A stretch of 64,000 nt of DNA, taken from Lysobacteraceae bacterium NML03-0222. Lineage in GTDB: Bacteria; Pseudomonadota; Gammaproteobacteria; Xanthomonadales; Xanthomonadaceae. The first letter of the stretch is position 1, and every line of letters starts with the position of its first letter. Shown here piece after piece: positions 53,041-62,438 of the stretch. The notes beneath the pieces are model-generated. The model saw only the letters and a list, made by a program, of their open reading frames with translations. It was not told the DNA's origin and ran no database searches. Both the position numbers and the translations under genes were made by a program. Location: contig NWQM01000017.1 of the NCBI GenBank assembly GCA_002798195.1, positions 1 through 64,000 on the forward strand, read 5' to 3'.

Positions 53041-53067
53041 GCGAATAATTCTCAATTGGAATACAAT
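53041..53067 (+). promoter_or_regulatory. Candidate Fur box and -10 of the TonB receptor gene
   Basis: GAATAATTCTCAATT (about 53043-53057) matches a Fur core such as TAATGATTCTCATTA at 11 of 15 positions by eye. A TACAAT -10-like hexamer follows at 53062-53067, 30 bases before the receptor ATG. Iron repression is inferred from the site and from the receptor type. Confidence 0.45.
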
Positions 53068-53096
53068 CATGTCCCCTTCATATGGTCTTGAATTGC

Positions 53097-55448
53097 ATGT
53101 CCACGGTTTTTCTGCGCCGCCCGCTGACCGCGGCGATTGCGCTTTCCTTGCTTTGTCCGCTGCCTGCTTTGTCCACTGAAAAGGCTGCCGAGGACAAGCC
53201 GCAGCAAACCACCCGCTATAGCCTCGACACCGTCGTGGTGCAGGGGCGGCGCAGCTTGAGAGAGGATGTCATCACTGACCAGAAAAGCCGTGCGGTCATC
53301 GAGCAGGAGATGGTGCGCGATACCCGCGACCTGGTGCGCTATACCACCGATGTGGGCATCAGCGACAGTGGTCGTCATTTGAAGGGTTTTGCCATCCGCG
53401 GGGTGGAAGGCAATCGTGTGGGCATCAGTGTCGATGGGGTGTCGCTACCGGATTTCGAGGAAAACTCGCTGTACAGCCGTTATGGCAATTTCAACAGCTC
53501 CAGAATGTCGATAGACCCGGAGCTGGTACGCGCCATCAGCATTGTCAAAGGTGCCGATGCGTTCTCCGGGGGCAGCGGCGCACTGGGCGGCCGGGTCGAT
53601 TACCGCACCCTGGAGGCGAGCGATATTGTCCGCGCCGGCAATGAAACCGGCTTTTTGCTGCGCAGCGGCTATGCCAGCAAAAACCGCGAGTGGGTCAATG
53701 GCTTTGCCGTGGGCTATGCCGGTGATGCGTTTGAAACGCTGCTGATGTATTCGCACCGGCATGGGCATGAAATGGATAGCCGTGGCGAAGGCCCGTACTA
53801 CCAGTACGATAAAAGCCAGCATCCCGACCCGTCGCGGCGCAAACAGGACAGCTATTTGGCCAAGCTGCGCTGGCATATCAGTCCAGAACACAGCCTGTCG
53901 CTGGCACTGACCGGGCAGCGGGCACGCAATTTCACCGATGAGCGCTCCTATACGCTGTTTGGCTCGCAATGGCGCGAGGCCGAGGACATCAGCCGGCGCA
54001 GCAATCTGCAGCTGGGCTATGCCTGGTTGCCGGAAAGCGACTGGTTGGCTTCACTGAAACTCGATGGCGATTACCAGCGCACCGACTTGACCGCGCTCAA
54101 CTATAAAGGCGGCCGCAATTACACCACCCAGGAAAAAGAGCTGGGCGAGGTGTTCGACCGCCGCATGCATACCCGTTTCAAGCGCCTGACCTTTGGTTTG
54201 GAGACCTTGCCGCTGGCCTTGGGCGCCAGCCAGCACACGCTGGCATTCAAGGCATTTGCTGCCAATCGCGAGTTCTGGAACATCAATTACGACACCTATG
54301 TTCTCGGTGGTAAGCCCGAGCCGCAACCGGCGTATGCCATCCAGTATCCGGTCGATACCCGCCAATACGGTTTTTCGCTGGAGGACCGGGTGCAGTGGAA
54401 CACATCCCTTTCCAGCCGTTTTGGCCTCCGCTATGACCATGAGCGACTGACGCCGCAGGCGCTGAACGCGCCCTGCAGCAAGGCCTGTACTGCAGAAGGG
54501 CGTCCGGCGGGCAATACCTTCGGCAACTGGAATGGCCTGGCAAGCGTGGTGGCCAAGCTCAATGCGCATTGGGCACTGGGGGCGACGGTTAGCACCGGCT
54601 ATCGGGTGCCGACTGCTTCGGAAATGTATTTCACCTTCCAAAATGCCTATGGCAGCTGGAAATCCAATCCGGATCTGCGTGCCGAGCGCAGCATCAACTA
54701 CAGCCTGAGCTTGCAGGGCGAGGGTGAGGCGGGCGGTGTGAATATCAGCCTGTATCAGGTCAATTACCGGGACTTCCTGTTCGAGCAAGAATCCATCACC
54801 CGCACTCGCAACCCGTATTACGAGCAGTGCCAGGCCTGGGGCTGCGCCGAATACAACGAGTCGCCGGTACAGCAGATGGTCAATCTGGATCGTGCCAGAA
54901 TCCGTGGCCTTGAGTTTTCCAGCCATCTGAATCTGGCGCATTACTGGCCGCAGCTGGAAGGCTGGAAGCTATCGGCACAACTGGGCTATAGCCAGGGCAG
55001 CCTCTCCAGCGACAACAGCCTGCTGTCCATCCAGCCGCTGAAGGGCATTCTGGGGCTGGACTACCACGCGCCCAGTGGCCGCTGGGCCGTGTTTGCCCGC
55101 GGCACTTATCTGGGGGCGAAAAAGGCCGATGATGCGCAGGTGGTGCAGAACGTGTATTCCTATCGCAACCGCACCTTCAGCCAGGTGGTGAAAACCTATC
55201 CGTATCTCAACCGTCGTGCTGCCCTGCTGGATATTTATGGCTATGTGCGTGCCGGTGAGCGCTTCACCTTCCGTGCCGGGGTTTACAACATCTTCAACCG
55301 CAAATACCACACCTGGGATGCGCTGCGCGGCATCAATGCCCATTACGGCGCCAGTACCACCAATTCGGTGGATCGGGAAGGGTATGGGCTGGAGCGCTTC
55401 CACGCACCGGGGCGCAATTTCAGCCTGTCGATGGAGTATCTGTTCTGA
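53097..55448 (+). CDS. TonB-dependent receptor, heme/hemoprotein type
   Basis: This 783-aa outer membrane receptor has a signal peptide (to about LPALS), a TonB box LDTVVV (about 43-48), the plug domain DTRDLVRYTTDVGISDSGRHLKGFAIRGVEGNRV, and a barrel that ends SMEYLF with terminal Phe. The plug motif with RGVEGNRV and VDGVSLPD is characteristic of the hemoglobin/transferrin/lactoferrin receptor group. The ATG at 53097 gives the proper signal peptide; the ribosome site is weak. A Fur-like box lies upstream. Confidence 0.9.
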   Translation: MSTVFLRRPLTAAIALSLLCPLPALSTEKAAEDKPQQTTRYSLDTVVVQGRRSLREDVITDQKSRAVIEQEMVRDTRDLVRYTTDVGISDSGRHLKGFAIRGVEGNRVGISVDGVSLPDFEENSLYSRYGNFNSSRMSIDPELVRAISIVKGADAFSGGSGALGGRVDYRTLEASDIVRAGNETGFLLRSGYASKNREWVNGFAVGYAGDAFETLLMYSHRHGHEMDSRGEGPYYQYDKSQHPDPSRRKQDSYLAKLRWHISPEHSLSLALTGQRARNFTDERSYTLFGSQWREAEDISRRSNLQLGYAWLPESDWLASLKLDGDYQRTDLTALNYKGGRNYTTQEKELGEVFDRRMHTRFKRLTFGLETLPLALGASQHTLAFKAFAANREFWNINYDTYVLGGKPEPQPAYAIQYPVDTRQYGFSLEDRVQWNTSLSSRFGLRYDHERLTPQALNAPCSKACTAEGRPAGNTFGNWNGLASVVAKLNAHWALGATVSTGYRVPTASEMYFTFQNAYGSWKSNPDLRAERSINYSLSLQGEGEAGGVNISLYQVNYRDFLFEQESITRTRNPYYEQCQAWGCAEYNESPVQQMVNLDRARIRGLEFSSHLNLAHYWPQLEGWKLSAQLGYSQGSLSSDNSLLSIQPLKGILGLDYHAPSGRWAVFARGTYLGAKKADDAQVVQNVYSYRNRTFSQVVKTYPYLNRRAALLDIYGYVRAGERFTFRAGVYNIFNRKYHTWDALRGINAHYGASTTNSVDREGYGLERFHAPGRNFSLSMEYLF

Positions 55449-55560
55449 TTTCGGGGAGGGCAGGCCGTGTGCTGGCCTGCCCCAAACCACGCCAGGCAGC
55501 ATCGGGCAGGCAGCGGGAAATCATTACAATGCGCCAGTCTCAACTTGAAGAGTGTGCCGC

Positions 55561-57387
55561 ATGTGTGGAATTGTCGGAGCCGTTGCCGCCCGTGATGTCG
55601 TGCCATTGCTGTTGGAAGGCCTCAAGCGCTTGGAATACCGGGGTTATGACTCCGCAGGTGTGGCAGTACTGGCCGAAGGACACATCCAGCGGGTGCGCCG
55701 CACCGGGCGCGTTGCGGAAATGGCCGCTGCCGCCCAGGCCGAAGGCTTGCAGGCGCAGCTTGGCATCGGTCATACCCGCTGGGCGACCCATGGCGGCGTA
55801 ACCGAGGCCAATGCCCATCCGCATGTCAGTGACGGCATTGCCGTGGTGCATAACGGCATCATCGAAAACCACGAAACCTGGCGCACGTTTCTGCGCGAAA
55901 AGGGCTATGCGTTTGACTCGCAGACCGACACGGAAGTCATCGCCCATCTGATTCACTACCATCAGCAGCAGGGCGCCACGCTGTTGCAGGCGGTGCAGCA
56001 AGCCATCGGCGTGCTGGAAGGCGCCTATGCCATCGCCGTGATTGAGCGTCAGCAGCCTGACAGCATGGTGGTGGCGCGCATGGGCTGTCCGCTGCTGATT
56101 GGCGTGGGTGAGGGCGAGAACTTCATCGCTTCGGATGTCTCGGCGGTTCTGCAGGCCACCCGGCAGGTGATATTTCTGGAAGAAGGCGATACCGCGCAGC
56201 TTGGCCGCGATCAGGTGGCGATTTTCGATGCCCAAGGCCAGCCGGTTGAGCGCACCCTGCACACCTCGGATGTCTCGCTGGCCTCGCTGGAGCTGGGGCC
56301 CTATAGCCACTTCATGCAGAAGGAAATCCACGAGCAGCCTTCAGCACTGGCCGACACCATTGAGGGCATCTCTGACCTGGCCGCTTTTGATGCGCAGCTT
56401 TTTGGCGCAGAAAACCATGATTTTTCGCAGGTTGAATCGGTGCAGATTCTGGCCTGCGGCACCAGCTTCTATGCCGGCCTTGTGGCGCGCTACTGGATTG
56501 AGTCACTGGCCGGCATTCCCTGCGCGGTGGATATCGCCAGCGAATACCGCTATCGCGATGTGGTGGCCAACCCCAAACAACTGGTAGTGACCATTTCGCA
56601 GTCCGGTGAAACGCTGGACACCATGGAAGCGCTCAAATACGCCAAGGCACTAGGCCAGGCGCTGACCCTTGCCATCTGCAATGTGCCCGAGAGCGCTATC
56701 CCGCGTGCCAGTCGCTGGGTGTTCTACACCCGTGCCGGCGCGGAAATTGGCGTGGCATCGACCAAAGCCTTCACCACGCAGCTGGTGGCGTTGTTCGTGC
56801 TGGCCGGCACCTTGGCTAAACTGCGCGGACGGCTGGATACCAAGCACGAGGCCGAATTGCTCGATGCGCTGCGCCACCTGCCCGGCAGCGTGCAGCACGC
56901 GCTCAATCTGGAGCCGCAAATCAAGGCCTGGAGCGAGAAGTTCACTGCCAAGCAGCACGCGCTGTTCCTGGGGCGCGGCGTGCATTACCCGATTGCCCTG
57001 GAGGGTGCACTCAAGCTCAAGGAAATCTCCTATATCCACGCCGAGGGCTACCCCGCCGGTGAGCTCAAGCACGGCCCGCTGGCGCTGGTGGATAGTGAAA
57101 TGCCGGTGGTGGTGATTGCCCCGAACGACCGCCTGCTGGAAAAGGTCAAGGCCAATATCCAGGAAGTGCGCGCCCGTGGCGGCGAGATGTTCGTGTTTGC
57201 CGATGCCGACAGCCATTTTGGCGAAGAGGACGGCGTACATGTCATCCGCACCCCGCGCCATGCCGGGCTGCTCTCGCCGATTGTCCATGCCATCCCGGTA
57301 CAGCTTCTGGCCTACTACACCGCTCTGGCGCGCGGCACCGATGTGGACAAGCCCCGCAACCTTGCCAAGAGCGTGACGGTGGAGTAA
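55561..57387 (+). CDS. glmS: Glutamine-fructose-6-phosphate aminotransferase
   Basis: This 608-aa enzyme makes glucosamine-6-P, the start of amino sugar synthesis that ends with GlmU. The start is at MCGIVGA so that Cys2 becomes the N-terminal nucleophile of the glutaminase domain; the ATG three codons earlier would bury it. The isomerase half has two SIS domains (CGTSFYAG, ISQSGETLDTM, LGRGVHYPIALEGALKLKEISYIHAEGY) and ends LAKSVTVE. The 3' end abuts a tandem duplication. Confidence 0.96.
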   Translation: MCGIVGAVAARDVVPLLLEGLKRLEYRGYDSAGVAVLAEGHIQRVRRTGRVAEMAAAAQAEGLQAQLGIGHTRWATHGGVTEANAHPHVSDGIAVVHNGIIENHETWRTFLREKGYAFDSQTDTEVIAHLIHYHQQQGATLLQAVQQAIGVLEGAYAIAVIERQQPDSMVVARMGCPLLIGVGEGENFIASDVSAVLQATRQVIFLEEGDTAQLGRDQVAIFDAQGQPVERTLHTSDVSLASLELGPYSHFMQKEIHEQPSALADTIEGISDLAAFDAQLFGAENHDFSQVESVQILACGTSFYAGLVARYWIESLAGIPCAVDIASEYRYRDVVANPKQLVVTISQSGETLDTMEALKYAKALGQALTLAICNVPESAIPRASRWVFYTRAGAEIGVASTKAFTTQLVALFVLAGTLAKLRGRLDTKHEAELLDALRHLPGSVQHALNLEPQIKAWSEKFTAKQHALFLGRGVHYPIALEGALKLKEISYIHAEGYPAGELKHGPLALVDSEMPVVVIAPNDRLLEKVKANIQEVRARGGEMFVFADADSHFGEEDGVHVIRTPRHAGLLSPIVHAIPVQLLAYYTALARGTDVDKPRNLAKSVTVE

Positions 57388-57391
57388 TCCG

Positions 57392-58063
57392 ATGCAACCA
57401 AGTCAGCCCGCCACAAAACGCAATACGCTTAAAACGGTCGCCCTGATTGGCGCGTTCAGTTGCCTCGTCATGCTGACCTTGTTCACCTGGATCGGTTTGG
57501 TCGTGCTGTTGGATCGCTTGGGCTATGCCGTGTCAGTGGCTCAGGTTGGTGTCTGGCTTTTGGCGACGATTGTCGCGCTAGTGATGTGGCCGCTCACAGT
57601 CAGAGGCATGTATCGCTACCAATGGAATTACCGGAATCACCCATTGCATGAGCCACTGCCCCGCTTGGGCTCGACCCCTTTGCCGGAAGTCCCTCCCATA
57701 GCTATGGCATTGCCACAGCGTGCCATGCGCGTCGTGGTGCTGCTGTTGGGCGCGCTATCGCTGATTTTGCTTTGCGGCAGCCAAAATGTGATTGTGTCTG
57801 TAAATAGTTTCCTCGACAGATTTTCATCGCGTTCATCGTCTTTCATGGCATTGCTGCAGTTGGTCGCATTTGTGTTGATGTCCGCCCTGCTCGTGTTGGT
57901 ACTTTGGTGGACTGACCGCAAGCTGCAAGGCATGAAGCCAGACACTCACCAATACCAGAGTGCGCGGCTGCAGCAATCCTGGTACGCCAGCGCTGTGATT
58001 GCCTGGGTGATGTGCCTGTTGTTTGGACAGATTATTAGTATCGTGATTTTAAGCAAGCTCTGA
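57392..58063 (+). CDS. Five-helix membrane protein, duplication copy 1
   Basis: This 223-aa protein has about five hydrophobic segments (near 15-40, 47-68, 112-135, 152-174 and 196-218) and a conserved loop PLPEVPPIAMALPQRAMRVVV. I do not recognise the family. It begins 5 bases after glmS, using a GGAG that lies in the glmS tail. It differs from copy 2 mainly in loops and the last helix (IISIVILSKL versus IFGAVALSKL). Confidence 0.7.
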   Translation: MQPSQPATKRNTLKTVALIGAFSCLVMLTLFTWIGLVVLLDRLGYAVSVAQVGVWLLATIVALVMWPLTVRGMYRYQWNYRNHPLHEPLPRLGSTPLPEVPPIAMALPQRAMRVVVLLLGALSLILLCGSQNVIVSVNSFLDRFSSRSSSFMALLQLVAFVLMSALLVLVLWWTDRKLQGMKPDTHQYQSARLQQSWYASAVIAWVMCLLFGQIISIVILSKL

Positions 58064-58127
58064 GAGAACGCAGGCTCATGATGTGAATGGGGCTGCAAGG
58101 CACGCGTGCATCCCTTAACCTTGCGCC

Positions 58128-58319
58128 ATGAAAAAGACCCTGACGGAGCACTTGTTGCGCGGCCTGTATTCGGCTGTGCTGTATGCCTTGGTGCCAGTCA
58201 CGATTTATCACCTGATTTGGCGCGGTTTTCGGCAGAGTGCCTATTTTCAGTGCTGGGGTGAGCGTTATGGCCATTATGGCGATGCACCGGCCATGTCCAC
58301 ACCTACACTGCTGGAGTGA
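58128..58319 (+). pseudogene. Truncated waaA 5' fragment
   Basis: The 63 codons match the first about 56 residues of the intact waaA product at 59059 (only four changes), then diverge into TPTLLE and stop at the duplication junction. The catalytic glycosyltransferase domains are missing. Four missense changes and the lack of function are in line with relaxed selection. It keeps the N-terminal membrane anchor, so a short membrane peptide could be made. Confidence 0.9.
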
Positions 58320-58323
58320 ACAG

Positions 58324-58995
58324 ATGCAACCAAGTCAGCCTGCCACAAAACGCAATACGCTTAAAACGGTCGCCCTGATTGGCGCGTTCAGTTGCCTCGT
58401 CATGCTGACCTTGTTCGCCTGGATCGGTTTGGTCGTGCTGTTGGGTCGCCTGGGCTATGCCGTGTCAGCGGCTCAGGCTGCTGTCTGGGTTTTGGCGACG
58501 ATTGTCGCGCTAGTGATGTGGCCGCTTACAGTCAGAGGCGTGTATCGCTACCAATGGAATTACCGGGATCATCCAGTGTATGAGCCACTGCCTCCCTATG
58601 GCTCGACCCCTTTGCCGGAAGTCCCGCCCATAGCTATGGCATTGCCACAGCGTGCCATGCGCGTCGTGGTGCTGCTGTTGGGCGCGCTATCGCTGTTTTT
58701 GCTTTGCGGCATCCAAAATGTGATTGTGTCTGTAAATAGCTTCCTCGGCCGACTCTCATCGGGGCCATCGTCTTTCATGGCATTGCTGCAGTTGGTCGCA
58801 TTTGTGTTGATGTCCGCCCTGCTCGTGTTGGTACTTTGGTGGACTGAGCGGAAGCTGCAAGGCATGAAGCCAGACACTCACCAATACCAGAGTGCGCGGC
58901 TGCAGCAATCCTGGTACGTCAGCGCTGTGGCTGCCTGGGTGATGTGCCTGTTGTTTGGACAGATTTTTGGCGCTGTGGCTTTAAGCAAGCTTTGA
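58324..58995 (+). CDS. Five-helix membrane protein, duplication copy 2
   Basis: This is the second copy of the 223-aa membrane protein, preceded by TGGAGTGAACAG. The longer frame from 58237 runs through the waaA fragment and is rejected. It lies 63 bases before the intact waaA gene, the spacing of the ancestral arrangement, so this is probably the original downstream neighbour order. The function is unknown; the neighbours glmS and waaA suggest an envelope link by position only. Confidence 0.72.
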   Translation: MQPSQPATKRNTLKTVALIGAFSCLVMLTLFAWIGLVVLLGRLGYAVSAAQAAVWVLATIVALVMWPLTVRGVYRYQWNYRDHPVYEPLPPYGSTPLPEVPPIAMALPQRAMRVVVLLLGALSLFLLCGIQNVIVSVNSFLGRLSSGPSSFMALLQLVAFVLMSALLVLVLWWTERKLQGMKPDTHQYQSARLQQSWYVSAVAAWVMCLLFGQIFGAVALSKL

Positions 58996-59058
58996 CAGAA
59001 AGAGGCTCATGATGTGAATGGGGCTGCAAGGCACGCGTGCATCCCTTAACCTTGCGCC

Positions 59059-60339
59059 ATGAAAAAGACCCTGACGGAGCACTTGTTGCGCGGCCTGTAT
59101 TCGGCTGTGCTGTATGCCTTGGTGCCAGTCACGATTTATCACCTGATTTGGCGCGGTTTTCGGCAGAGTGCCTATTTTCAGCGCTGGGGTGAGCGTTATG
59201 GCCGTTATGGCGATACGCCGGCGATGCCCACACCGCTGTGGGTGCATGCGGTTTCCGTGGGCGAGGTGGCCGCTGCCGCACCACTCATCAACGCATTGCT
59301 AAAGCGCCACCCGCAGCGGCGCATGGTAGTGACCTGCATCACGCCGACCGGTTCAGAACGTATCCGGGCGCTATGGGGCGAGCGGGTTGTGCATGTGTAT
59401 CTGCCCTATGACTTGCCGGGTGCGGTCGGGCGGTTTTTGCGATATTTCCAGCCAGAAGTGGCCCTGATCATGGAAACCGAGTTGTGGCCCAACCTGCTGT
59501 TTGGCTGCCGCGACCACGGCGTGCCGGTGAATATCGTCAATGCCCGGCTATCGGCGCGCTCGTTACGTGGCTACCGGCTGCTGGCGCCGTTGGTATCAAG
59601 GGCGCTGGTCACGGTGCGGCGGGTGTGCGCGCAAGGCAAGGATGATGCTGCGCGCTTCATCAAACTGGGTGCGCGCCCCGCGTGCGTGGCCGAAACCGGC
59701 AATCTCAAGTTTGATGTCACCCCGCGTGAAGATGCCGAGAGTTTTGCGGCTACCTTCCGGCAGCATGCAGGCGGGCGCATGATCTGGGTGGCTGCCAGCA
59801 CCCATCCGGATGAGGAGCTGGCCATCATCAATACGCATCAGCGCTTGCGGCGGCGATGGCCGGATTTGCTGCTGGTCTGGGCGCCGCGTCATCCTGAGCG
59901 CTTTGCTCCGGTGCTTGAGCTGGTGCGCAGTCATGGCAAGCAGGTGAGTAGCCGACAGCAGCAGCAGTGGCCGGATGCGTGCGATGCGGTGTTCGTGGTC
60001 GATACCCTGGGCGAGTTGCCGCTGTTCTTCGAGGTGGCCGATGTCGCCTTTGTGGGCGGCAGCCTGCAGGAAGTCGGCGGTCACAATCTGCTGGAGCCGG
60101 CCAGCGCCGGGGTGCCGATGGTGACCGGTCCACATTTGTTCAACTTTGCTGAAATCTCGGCCAGTTTGATTGAAATCGGTGCGCTGCGGATTGCCGAAGA
60201 TGCCGATGCGCTGGCACCTGCACTGGCTGCCTGGCTGCAAGATGGCAAGGCGCGTGAGGCAGCCGGTCAAGCCGCCAAGGCGCTGGTGGCGGCCGGGCGT
60301 GGCGCACTTGCCAGAACGCTGGCGGCGCTGGGACTGTAA
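59059..60339 (+). CDS. waaA: 3-deoxy-D-manno-octulosonic acid transferase
   Basis: This 426-aa inner-membrane enzyme adds Kdo to lipid A precursors. The N-terminal anchor is followed by WVHAVSVGEVAAAAPLI, the core SFVGG-like AFVGGSLQEVGGHNLLEPA (about 330-348) and METELWPNLL. The length matches E. coli WaaA. The first about 60 codons are duplicated upstream. Its stop abuts the convergent comM stop (60340). Confidence 0.95.
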   Translation: MKKTLTEHLLRGLYSAVLYALVPVTIYHLIWRGFRQSAYFQRWGERYGRYGDTPAMPTPLWVHAVSVGEVAAAAPLINALLKRHPQRRMVVTCITPTGSERIRALWGERVVHVYLPYDLPGAVGRFLRYFQPEVALIMETELWPNLLFGCRDHGVPVNIVNARLSARSLRGYRLLAPLVSRALVTVRRVCAQGKDDAARFIKLGARPACVAETGNLKFDVTPREDAESFAATFRQHAGGRMIWVAASTHPDEELAIINTHQRLRRRWPDLLLVWAPRHPERFAPVLELVRSHGKQVSSRQQQQWPDACDAVFVVDTLGELPLFFEVADVAFVGGSLQEVGGHNLLEPASAGVPMVTGPHLFNFAEISASLIEIGALRIAEDADALAPALAAWLQDGKAREAAGQAAKALVAAGRGALARTLAALGL

Positions 60340-61842
60340 TCAGACATGCGCAATGCTGCCGCGATAGCCAATGGCTTCGGCCAGATGCGCGCGTTCAATG
60401 CTTGCGCAGTCGCCAAGGTCGGCAATGGTGCGCGCCACGCGCAGGATACGGTGCAGGGCACGTGCGGAGAGTTGCAGCTTTTCAGCGGCCATTTCCAGCA
60501 TTCTTTGCTCGGCAGCGGGCAATGCGCAGTCACGCAGTAATTCTTGCTGGCTCAGCAGGGCATTGGGCTTGCCCGCACGCATCAATTGTCGCTGCCTTGC
60601 AGCCATCACCCGTGGCCGTACTGCGGCGCTGCTCTCGCCTGGCGGCGCTGCGGCAGCCAATGTGGCTGGTGGCAGTCGCGGCACGTTTACATGCAGGTCA
60701 ATGCGATCGAGCAGGGGGCCGGAAATGCGGGCGCGGTAGCGGGCGATGCTTTCCGGTGCGCAGCGACAACGCCCGGAGTCATCGCCGGCCCAGCCGCAGG
60801 GACAGGGGTTCATGGCCGCAATCAGCTGGAAGCGCGCGGGAAACTCGCACTGCCTTGCCGCGCGCGATACCGTGATGCTGCCCGATTCCAGCGGCTGGCG
60901 CAGCACTTCCAGCGCGCTGCGGCTCCATTCGGGTAACTCGTCCAGAAACAGCACGCCATGATGCGCCAACGAGATTTCTCCGGGGCGCGGGGTTGAGCCG
61001 CCGCCTGACAGCGCCACGGCACTGGCGGTGTGATGTGGGCTGCGGAATGGTCGCTGCTGCCAGAGCGCCGGATTGAAACCGGCGCTGGAGATGGACTGGA
61101 TGGCGGCGCTTTCCAGGGCGTCATGCTCATCCATCGGCGGCAAGATACCTGGCAGGCGTGAGGCCAGCAAGGTTTTACCGCAGCCGGGGCTGCCGGTCAG
61201 CAGCAGGTGATGTTGCCCGGCAGCGGCGACTTCCAGCGCCCGCCGCGCCTGTACCTGACCGCGCACATCGGCAAGGTCAGGAATGCTGGCGGCGGGGATG
61301 GTCGGCGATTTTTCAGCCTCTGGCAGTGCTTCTCCGCCACGCAATGCAGCAAACACCTGCAACAAGGTGCGCGCACAACGGATATCGGCATTGGGGGCGA
61401 GGGCGGCTTCGGCGCCATCGTCAGCGGCCAGTACCAAGGTTCTGCCACTATCGGCCACCGCAAGTGCGGCAGGCAGCACTGCGCCGGTCGGGCGCAGCTC
61501 GCCACTTAGCCCCAGCTCGCCGATGAACTCGCAATGCGCCAATGCCTGCTGTGGAATCTGGCCGCTGGCGGCGAGGATGCCAAGCGCAATCGGCAGGTCA
61601 AACCCCCCGCCATCCTTGCGCAAATCGGCCGGTGCCAGATTGACCGTGACCCGGCCCGCAGGAAATTCCAGCTGTGCATTGATGATGGCCGCGCGCACCC
61701 GTTCGCGTGCTTCGCGTACCGCAGCCTCGGGCAAGCCGACAATCGACATCGCTGGCAGCCCGCCACCGCAGTGCACTTCCACTATCACCGGACAGGCGCG
61801 CACACCAACCCGTGCCCGGCTCATCACTCGTGCCAGTCCCAT
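60340..61842 (-). CDS. comM: YifB/ComM Mg-chelatase-like AAA ATPase
   Basis: This 500-aa protein has an N-terminal Lon-like domain (MSRARVGVRACPVIVEVH, GLPAMSIVGLPEAAVREARERVRAAI), then an AAA+ module with Walker A GSPGCGKT (about 215-222) and Walker B LFLDELPEW, and a zinc-finger-like NPCPCGW...CRC segment. ComM is a branch-migration helicase used in natural transformation. The ATG at 61842 has a strong AAGGAG site; a 508-aa start further up lacks one. Confidence 0.93.
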   Translation of the reverse strand: MGLARVMSRARVGVRACPVIVEVHCGGGLPAMSIVGLPEAAVREARERVRAAIINAQLEFPAGRVTVNLAPADLRKDGGGFDLPIALGILAASGQIPQQALAHCEFIGELGLSGELRPTGAVLPAALAVADSGRTLVLAADDGAEAALAPNADIRCARTLLQVFAALRGGEALPEAEKSPTIPAASIPDLADVRGQVQARRALEVAAAGQHHLLLTGSPGCGKTLLASRLPGILPPMDEHDALESAAIQSISSAGFNPALWQQRPFRSPHHTASAVALSGGGSTPRPGEISLAHHGVLFLDELPEWSRSALEVLRQPLESGSITVSRAARQCEFPARFQLIAAMNPCPCGWAGDDSGRCRCAPESIARYRARISGPLLDRIDLHVNVPRLPPATLAAAAPPGESSAAVRPRVMAARQRQLMRAGKPNALLSQQELLRDCALPAAEQRMLEMAAEKLQLSARALHRILRVARTIADLGDCASIERAHLAEAIGYRGSIAHV

Positions 61843-61944
61843 TGCCCGCTCCTTGTAAAGGAACAACTATTGGCGCCGTAACGATAAGTAGCCCTTGCAA
61901 CAACCCTGAGCTTACTTTACGCGCATCCGGGTTTGAAGCGCAGC

Positions 61945-61974
61945 TGCCAAACCGGCGAAGCGCCGGGTTTGGCA
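61945..61974 (-). other. Hairpin between ubiK and comM
   Basis: TGCCAAACC and GGGTTTGGCA flank a GGCGAAGCGCC core, giving a long GC-rich stem. There is no T-run on the minus strand. It lies upstream of comM and downstream of ubiK on the same strand and may end or process the ubiK transcript. Confidence 0.5.
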
Positions 61975-62019
61975 TGGACAGACAATCTCAAAAAGACGCT
62001 GTCCACAGACGCCTGATAA

Positions 62020-62277
62020 TCAGTGCCGTGCGGCGGCGTTGCGCGCCTCAAGCTCGGCAACGGTTTTTTCCAATGCTTCGAGCTTTTCGCGGGTTTTCAA
62101 AAGTACCGCGCGTTGTACTTCAAATTCTTCGCGGGTCACCAAGTCCAGCTTGGACAGCCCGGCCTGCAGTACGGTTTTGAAGTTTTCCTGCAGCTCCGCA
62201 CGGCTCTCGTGCAGTCCCGCGGGCAGCAGGCTGCCCAGGCGGCGGGCAAGGTCATCAAGTTGGGCCAGGTCAATCAT
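62020..62277 (-). CDS. ubiK: Ubiquinone biosynthesis accessory factor (BMFP/UbiK)
   Basis: This 85-aa protein has the BMFP/UbiK pattern: an N-terminal MIDLAQLDDLARRLGSLLP, and a C-terminal coiled coil (LLKTREKLEALEKTVAELEAR). UbiK helps assemble the UbiJ-containing complex for late ubiquinone steps. AGGA lies upstream of the ATG at 62277; the frame from 62313 is longer but has a weaker start. The order ubiK-comM next to glnK is seen in pseudomonads. Confidence 0.88.
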   Translation of the reverse strand: MIDLAQLDDLARRLGSLLPAGLHESRAELQENFKTVLQAGLSKLDLVTREEFEVQRAVLLKTREKLEALEKTVAELEARNAAARH

Positions 62278-62438
62278 TGCAGGGTCCTTTATGTTTGGCT
62301 TGTTTGCCAGCATGGTGCATGCTGCGCTGCCCAGCCATCAGTGGGGTAGAAGGCGAGCCGGGAAAAATGCTAACAGGCCGGGGCGGAAAATTTCAGCCGG
62401 GTGTGTCAGAGTAAGCGCCGAAAAACAGGAGTCGCACA

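Larger units (their letters stand above)
57392..59251. repeat. Tandem duplication of about 930 bp, two units
   Basis: Unit 1 (57392-58319) and unit 2 (58324-about 59251) each hold a membrane-protein gene, an identical-looking 60-base gap and the start of waaA. The spacing of the membrane starts (932) and waaA starts (931) agrees. Unit 1 breaks inside waaA after 60 codons; unit 2 runs on into the full gene. By eye the membrane copies differ at about 25 of 223 residues, so the duplication is not recent or one copy evolves fast. TGGAGT occurs at both left edges (glmS end and unit junction), a possible micro-homology. Confidence 0.9.

Noticed and set aside
62313..62328. Possible sigma-54 promoter before glnK (TGGTGCATGCTGCGCT)
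   Set aside because: The GG/GC spacing fits but the TTGC element is poorly matched and the site is far from the start; not strong enough to list.
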